Assembly: GCA_028821845.1 (NCBI GenBank)
Contig: JAPKEZ010000005.1
Coordinates: 1 to 33,034 of the forward strand
Direction: 5' to 3'
DNA: 33,034 nt
Origin: Planctomycetota bacterium
GTDB taxonomy: Bacteria > Planctomycetota > UBA1135
The notes below the pieces were generated by a model. It made no database searches, was not told the DNA's origin, and saw nothing but the letters and a program-made list of their open reading frames with translations. The first letter of the stretch is position 1. Each line of letters begins with the position of its first letter. This document shows, piece after piece, positions 28,360-33,034 of the stretch. The position numbers and the translations under genes were made by a program.

Positions 28360-29102
28360 CGGGTATTAGCAATTTCTGATTTTAGATACATCTCCCAGGC
28401 CTTAGGCAAACGTTCGAGGTGGTAATGCAAGAAATCGCCCAATAGTGTAATACAAGCAGGCAAATTGCCCAAGTCATTAGGCAAGTTTGTGTCGTCGGCA
28501 GTCATTATTTCCTTCAAACTTGCAATTTCGTTAGCCGTTATCCTTCGCGCTGACTGATTTGGACGTGGGGCACTGGCGCTTAACTGGCACCCACCGTCGG
28601 CGGGTGAGAACCAATAACGTTCAAATTCTATTTTTTCAGGGAAGACAGGGGCGAAGCCTAGCAATTCTAGAATTTCAAGAATGGCGCGTGTCAAAATAAT
28701 GTTGTAGTCGCCCTTGCCTTCTGCCAGGCGTTGCAGCCAACGTTGCAGCCACAGAAAAACCTGGTGCGATGCTTGCTCAGCTGGAGCTCCGACTTCGGCC
28801 AATTCGGCCAAAATACCAGCCACGTTGAGCAGTTGCACGTCTTTGCTCAATCCGCCCATGCGGTCGAGAAGTTTACAGCCAACCAAATTAAACATTTCGG
28901 CTTTTGGTCGGCGGCTAATATCTAATTCAACTAGTGCCCAAGTATCGATGACGCCTATTTTGCCACTCTTAAGTTTGTGCACACCTTTAGCGAGCACCGA
29001 AACCGTGCCTAGCTGCGGAGTAAGCGCGCGGAATACTAATGATGATTCTGAATAGGGCCATCTGCGCAAAACTATTGCAATGCAAGACAGTTTATTCTGC
29101 AT
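28356..29102 (-). CDS. recO: DNA repair protein RecO
   Basis: AIVLRRWPYSESSLVFRALTPQLGTVSVLAKGVHK and ILTRAILEILELLGFAP. Confidence 0.85.
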   Translation of the reverse strand: MQNKLSCIAIVLRRWPYSESSLVFRALTPQLGTVSVLAKGVHKLKSGKIGVIDTWALVELDISRRPKAEMFNLVGCKLLDRMGGLSKDVQLLNVAGILAELAEVGAPAEQASHQVFLWLQRWLQRLAEGKGDYNIILTRAILEILELLGFAPVFPEKIEFERYWFSPADGGCQLSASAPRPNQSARRITANEIASLKEIMTADDTNLPNDLGNLPACITLLGDFLHYHLERLPKAWEMYLKSEIANTR

Positions 29103-30279
29103 TAGCAGTGCCGAACTTTATTTCTATTTTTAGTATGCGGCGCTCATCAGCCTGCAACACACGCATGTTGACGCCATCAAGCGTTAATACTTCGCCGCTC
29201 TCAGGAATGTGCCCCAGTCGATCAAAGAGCAGCCCGGCGATGGTGTCGTAATCTTCGTCATGCGGTAAATGGGATTCGAGCAATTCATTCAAATCAGACA
29301 ACGCCATTTTGCCTTCAACAATTAGCGTGTGCTCGTTGACATGAACTACTTGTGCTTGTTCTTCTTGCTCGTCGTGCTCGTCTTGAATCTCTCCAACAAT
29401 TTCTTCGAGGATGTCTTCGATACTGATAACACCAGCTGTCCCACCATATTCGTCGACAGCGACAGCGAGGTGAACACGCTTGTTGCGCATGTCTTCGAGT
29501 AGTTCGCTAACCGACTTGGTTTCGGGAATAAAGTACGAATTACGCAGATTGTCTTTAATAATACAATCTTTTAGTTCGTTGCCTTCGGCGATTAACGACA
29601 TGATGTCTTTGAGGTAGGCGATACCAAGAATGTCATCGAGGTTGTCGCCATACACAGGTATTCGCGAGTGGCCGGCGTGATTCATTATCTCGAGGCACTC
29701 AAGCAAACTGGCATCACATTGGACTGCTGTTAACTCTGTGCGCGGTGTCATTGCTTTAGCAACGTCAGCTTCGCCAAGCCCGAACACGCGACCAATCATG
29801 CGCTGTTCAGATTCAGATAAAGCTTCTTCGCTATCGATGATTTCGGCATCAAGCGCCAACAATGTTTTTTCGATTAACAAAGTTAACGGATGTAATAGCC
29901 AATCGCAAATGCGCCCTAAAGGTAAAAACAGAAGGACTAGATGGCGTCCGCGATTTCTGAGTACTAGGGACGGCACGCCTTCGAGCATAAGGCCGGCGCC
30001 TAAGGTGCCAGCGATGGCGATAATTGCCCGCGTTGTTGCGGTGGAGAAATCTTGAAGAATATAGGTACTGACGATGGCTGCGGTCGCGACCATTAATATC
30101 CGCGCCAAACCACTAGCCCGAGCAATATTAGGGCGACGTGTAAGTTCCGCAGTCAGGCGCGTATGGATGGCGCCGTCGAGTAAGTTTGTTGGATGCTTCG
30201 AGCCGGCGGCTTGTAATAAGCTACGTAGTCCGCCGAGAATAGCGCCGAGCATCAACAACAGGATGGGTATGGCTAACAC
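29092..30279 (-). CDS. CNNM/CBS-domain CorC/HlyC family protein
   Basis: DUF21-like membrane region, MTPRTELTAVQCDASLLECLEIMNHAGHSRIPVYGDNLDDILGIAYLKD, DEYGGTAGVISIEDILEEIVGEIQDEHD; GTG start. Confidence 0.93.
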   Translation of the reverse strand: MLAIPILLLMLGAILGGLRSLLQAAGSKHPTNLLDGAIHTRLTAELTRRPNIARASGLARILMVATAAIVSTYILQDFSTATTRAIIAIAGTLGAGLMLEGVPSLVLRNRGRHLVLLFLPLGRICDWLLHPLTLLIEKTLLALDAEIIDSEEALSESEQRMIGRVFGLGEADVAKAMTPRTELTAVQCDASLLECLEIMNHAGHSRIPVYGDNLDDILGIAYLKDIMSLIAEGNELKDCIIKDNLRNSYFIPETKSVSELLEDMRNKRVHLAVAVDEYGGTAGVISIEDILEEIVGEIQDEHDEQEEQAQVVHVNEHTLIVEGKMALSDLNELLESHLPHDEDYDTIAGLLFDRLGHIPESGEVLTLDGVNMRVLQADERRILKIEIKFGTANAE

Positions 30280-30305
30280 ATCTCTATCATACTACAATGT
30301 GACGA
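30279..30305. promoter_or_regulatory. Back-to-back divergent leaderless promoter for corC-like gene and hutI
   Basis: Minus: TATGAT (30291-30286) - 6 nt - GTG(30279). Plus: TACAAT (30293-30298) - 6 nt - ATG(30305). Confidence 0.55.
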
Positions 30306-31504
30306 TGAACGACAATTGCCAGATGATTGTGTACAACGCCGGGGCCATTTGGGGCCATTCGGGCGCCGAGGCACTTGCTATTAACGGCGGTAAAATTTGC
30401 GAAGTTGGCTTTGTAGATGTGCTGCGTGAAAAGTGGCAGGCCGAAACTGAGATTGATGCGCAGGGATTGTTGATCTCACCAGGATTTGTTGATGCCCACA
30501 CGCACCCAGCTTTTGCTACTGGTCGCGCCGAAGAGTTTGATTGGCGTGCCGAAGGTGCTGACTATCTTGAAATCGCCAAGCGTGGTGGCGGCATTTTATC
30601 GAGCGTAGCGCACGTGCGCGATGCAAGCCTCGACCATATGATTTCTATTTGTACACTCAACTTTAAGCGTATGTTGAAGCATGGTACTACCACTTGCGAA
30701 GCTAAGTCAGGCTATGGCTTGTCAATCGAGTCTGAACTTAAATCTCTTGAGGCCATCAAAATTGGTGGCGAACGCGCTGGTATTACGGTTGTCCCAACCT
30801 TTTTGGGAGCTCACATGATTCCGCTTGAACATCGTGATAACCCACAGGGGTATGTCGATTTGCTGTGTGATGAAATGCTGCCAGCTGTTAAAGAGCAGGG
30901 TATAGCGCAAACTGCAGATATCTTTATTGAAGATGGCGCTTTTGATATCGCTCAGGCCCGCCAATATTGTGAAGTAGCGGTAGCTTTAGGTTTCGAGTTG
31001 CGGGTGCATGCCGACCAGTTTAATAATTTGGGCGGCGTCGAGTTGGCCTGTGAGTTTGGCGCCCAATCTGTAGACCACCTCGAGGCTTTATCTGATGCTG
31101 GCCTTGAGTGCTTGGCCATGAGCGATAAAACTTTTGCAGGCTTGTTGCCAACCGTGCCGCATTTTTTACGCCAAAAGATAGATGCCCCGGCACGAAAAAT
31201 GATTAAAGCTGGGGTCAAGTATTTCATCGGCACCGATTTTAATCCCGGATCTAGTTACACCCCGTCGCTAGCTGAAGCCGCCCACTTCGCTCGCGTGCGC
31301 TTGTGCTTGTCAGCGCAAGAGGCGATGCATGGTGTTACTGCTGGCGCTGCCGATAGTTTAGGACTGGGCGAGTCTAAGGGGCGCATTAAGGTTGGGCATG
31401 ACGCCGACTTGGTCTTCTTAAACCTGCCTGACTTCTTCCACTTCGGATACGCCTTTGGTGAAAATCCGGTGGTGAAGGTGGTGTTAGGCGATAAGCTTCA
31501 GTAG
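30305..31504 (+). CDS. hutI: Imidazolonepropionase
   Basis: LLISPGFVDAHTHPAFATGRAEEFDWRAEGADYLEIAKRGGGILSSV, KSGYGLSIESELKSLEAI, FLGAHMIP, HADQFNNLGG and GTDFNPGSSYTPSL. Start at 30305; ORF-track extension to 30074 is antisense to corC. Confidence 0.94.
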   Translation: MNDNCQMIVYNAGAIWGHSGAEALAINGGKICEVGFVDVLREKWQAETEIDAQGLLISPGFVDAHTHPAFATGRAEEFDWRAEGADYLEIAKRGGGILSSVAHVRDASLDHMISICTLNFKRMLKHGTTTCEAKSGYGLSIESELKSLEAIKIGGERAGITVVPTFLGAHMIPLEHRDNPQGYVDLLCDEMLPAVKEQGIAQTADIFIEDGAFDIAQARQYCEVAVALGFELRVHADQFNNLGGVELACEFGAQSVDHLEALSDAGLECLAMSDKTFAGLLPTVPHFLRQKIDAPARKMIKAGVKYFIGTDFNPGSSYTPSLAEAAHFARVRLCLSAQEAMHGVTAGAADSLGLGESKGRIKVGHDADLVFLNLPDFFHFGYAFGENPVVKVVLGDKLQ

Positions 31505-31651
31505 TTAATAAGCTTGATAAACCGCAATAGGCGTCATGTTAGAGCGCCCAGCTGTAGCCTCGCAGGTTGTGCAGAGTATAGAGAATAGGAGTAATAAGGG
31601 GATTCCCGCGACATTATTCCGCAGCCCTTTAATAATGTAGTATTCTTAACT

Positions 31652-33034
31652 ATGCGTTTTCTGGCGACAATTGCACTTTGCGCACTTTCTACGCCTGTTT
31701 TCGCGCAGATAGTGGTGAATGAAGTGTGTCCGGCCAATGTGAAATCGGCTGTTGATGACTTTGATCAGAGTAGCGATTGGATTGAGCTTTACAACTCAGG
31801 CGCTTCTAGTGCGAATTTGGCGGGGTACATGCTCAGTGATAACCCGTTAGAGCAAGATAAATTTGTGTTTGGCGATGTTGATATTGCTGCTGGTGGCTAT
31901 TTAGTAGTGTGGGCGTCGGGACGTGATATTGGCAACGATCTGAACTGGGACACCATAGTTGATTATGGCGCGCAAGTGCATTACTACGATGCGACGGCTG
32001 CTCCAGCTGGTGATTGGCGCGAACCTGGTTATGACGCGAGCAGTTGGCAATTGGGCGCATCACCGCTAGGGCAGGGTTATTCGCATATTGCTACCAGTAT
32101 TGCAAGTCAACGCGTGGCATTACGGATCGAGTTTAGTTTGACGGCGCGAGAAATTTCTGACTTAGAGCAGTTGCGTTTTCATATTGATTACGACGATGGC
32201 TTTGCCGCACATATTAACGGTATAGAAGTTGCGCGTGACAACTTGGGTATTTATGGAGTGAATCCACAGTGGTTGTCTGATGCGCCATCGCAGCACACTG
32301 GTAGCCTGCAGTGGGGAGGTGCTCCCGATGATTTTCGGGTAGATAACCCAACGCAGCTTTTGGTTGAAGGTGTAAATGTTCTGACTGTAGAGGTTCATAG
32401 CATAGGTAACGATGGCACTTTGAGTTTGACTCCGTTCTTGTCGATAGGCAAAAAGCACTCAGCGCCTCCCGGAGCGCCAAGCGCTTATATCGATTTTGAA
32501 GAAGACAATGATTTGCATACGAGTTTTTCACTTAAAGCCTCGGGGGAGGACACCTTGCTGTCTGATGCTAGCGGTACCGTGGTAAGTGCATTAACTTCTA
32601 CTAAATTGTGGGCCGACCAAACTTGTGGCTATGACGCAGCTAACAACGTAGTGATTTTCCATGAGGCCACTCCGGGGGAAGCTAATTCAGCAATGGGCAT
32701 GGCTGACGTGGTTGAGCAGGTGGCGATATCGCCAGATGGCGCAGCATCAAATAGTGCTTCGCAAACAGTTACTTTATCTTGCCCGACCGCCGGCGCTGAT
32801 ATCTGGTACACCTTGGATAGCAGCGAGCCCCAAGAAAATGGTGCTGCTAGTAATTTGTATGTTACACCATTCACTGTGTCGCCAGGAGTGAACCCTGTAG
32901 TGGGTGTGCGCGCAACAGCATTTGTCAGTGGTTGGTGGCCATCACGAGTCAAAACGGCTTCGTTCTTGTTTGGTTTGCAACACGACATGAAGATTTGGTC
33001 AATCGTTACCGACCCTTATTACATGTGGGATCCA
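31652..33034 (+). CDS. Secreted lamin-tail-domain / CHB_HEX-like / CotH-type protein, 3'-truncated by window edge
   Basis: ORF absent from the track because no stop occurs before the edge. Signal peptide MRFLATIALCALSTPVFA; IVVNEVCPAN...DWIELYNSGASSANLAGYMLSD (LTD); galactose-binding-like insert; VTLSCPTAGADIWYTLDSSEP...YVTPFTVS (chitobiase C-terminal-like); CotH-like start MKIWSIVTDPYYMWDP. Confidence 0.85.
   Translation, partial: MRFLATIALCALSTPVFAQIVVNEVCPANVKSAVDDFDQSSDWIELYNSGASSANLAGYMLSDNPLEQDKFVFGDVDIAAGGYLVVWASGRDIGNDLNWDTIVDYGAQVHYYDATAAPAGDWREPGYDASSWQLGASPLGQGYSHIATSIASQRVALRIEFSLTAREISDLEQLRFHIDYDDGFAAHINGIEVARDNLGIYGVNPQWLSDAPSQHTGSLQWGGAPDDFRVDNPTQLLVEGVNVLTVEVHSIGNDGTLSLTPFLSIGKKHSAPPGAPSAYIDFEEDNDLHTSFSLKASGEDTLLSDASGTVVSALTSTKLWADQTCGYDAANNVVIFHEATPGEANSAMGMADVVEQVAISPDGAASNSASQTVTLSCPTAGADIWYTLDSSEPQENGAASNLYVTPFTVSPGVNPVVGVRATAFVSGWWPSRVKTASFLFGLQHDMKIWSIVTDPYYMWDP

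Noticed and set aside
30074-30304. N-terminal extension of HutI in the ORF track
   Set aside because: Antisense to the corC-like gene and without family similarity; ATG 30305 matches the HutI start and promoter layout.
31534-31737. Minus-strand ORF between hutI and the lamin-tail gene
   Set aside because: Low-complexity translation overlapping a clear plus-strand signal peptide and promoter.
1-33034. CRISPR arrays, tRNA/rRNA genes, transposases or phage genes
   Set aside because: No direct-repeat/spacer pattern, tRNA-like sequence or mobile-element protein motif was noticed by eye; an automated scan was not possible.

Overview
The window is about 33 kb of densely packed bacterial chromosome, probably from a Gram-negative-type organism (LptE-like and YdbH/AsmA-like envelope proteins, lipoproteins). 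Assigned genes in order: 2-oxoacid:ferredoxin oxidoreductase alpha/beta; DAO-type oxidoreductase (-); MqnA/MqnD-like protein; VCBS/ASPIC-UnbV + thioredoxin + TPR lipoprotein (-); aldehyde dehydrogenase (-); degenerate receiver; ArsC/Spx-like; FdhD; two small paralogs (-); Nudix (-); RNase P RNA (-); RuvX, ManC, YdbH-like, Alr (-); a secreted hypothetical (-); a lysine-tailed histone-fold protein; then a nearly gapless minus-strand operon CorC-RecO-lipoprotein-LptE-FtsH-FolP-CdaA-CdaR-GlmM-TsaB; HutI; and a truncated lamin-tail/CotH-like protein. The strongest finding is that the ORF track splits one gene (4092-7172, -) at an in-frame UGA at 5621-5619. The UGA is followed at the right distance by a textbook-like bacterial SECIS hairpin with a GGUC apical loop, so I read the gene as an unannotated selenoprotein with an exported FG-GAP/ASPIC-UnbV/thioredoxin/TPR architecture. 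Other notable items are a bacterial histone with a long Lys/Ala tail, a recurrent leaderless promoter layout (-10 box, 6 nt, start codon) including a back-to-back divergent pair, hairpins embedded in the overlapping 3' ends of convergent genes, and an rnpB promoter inside the ruvX stop region. No database search was possible; family calls come from recognised motifs.
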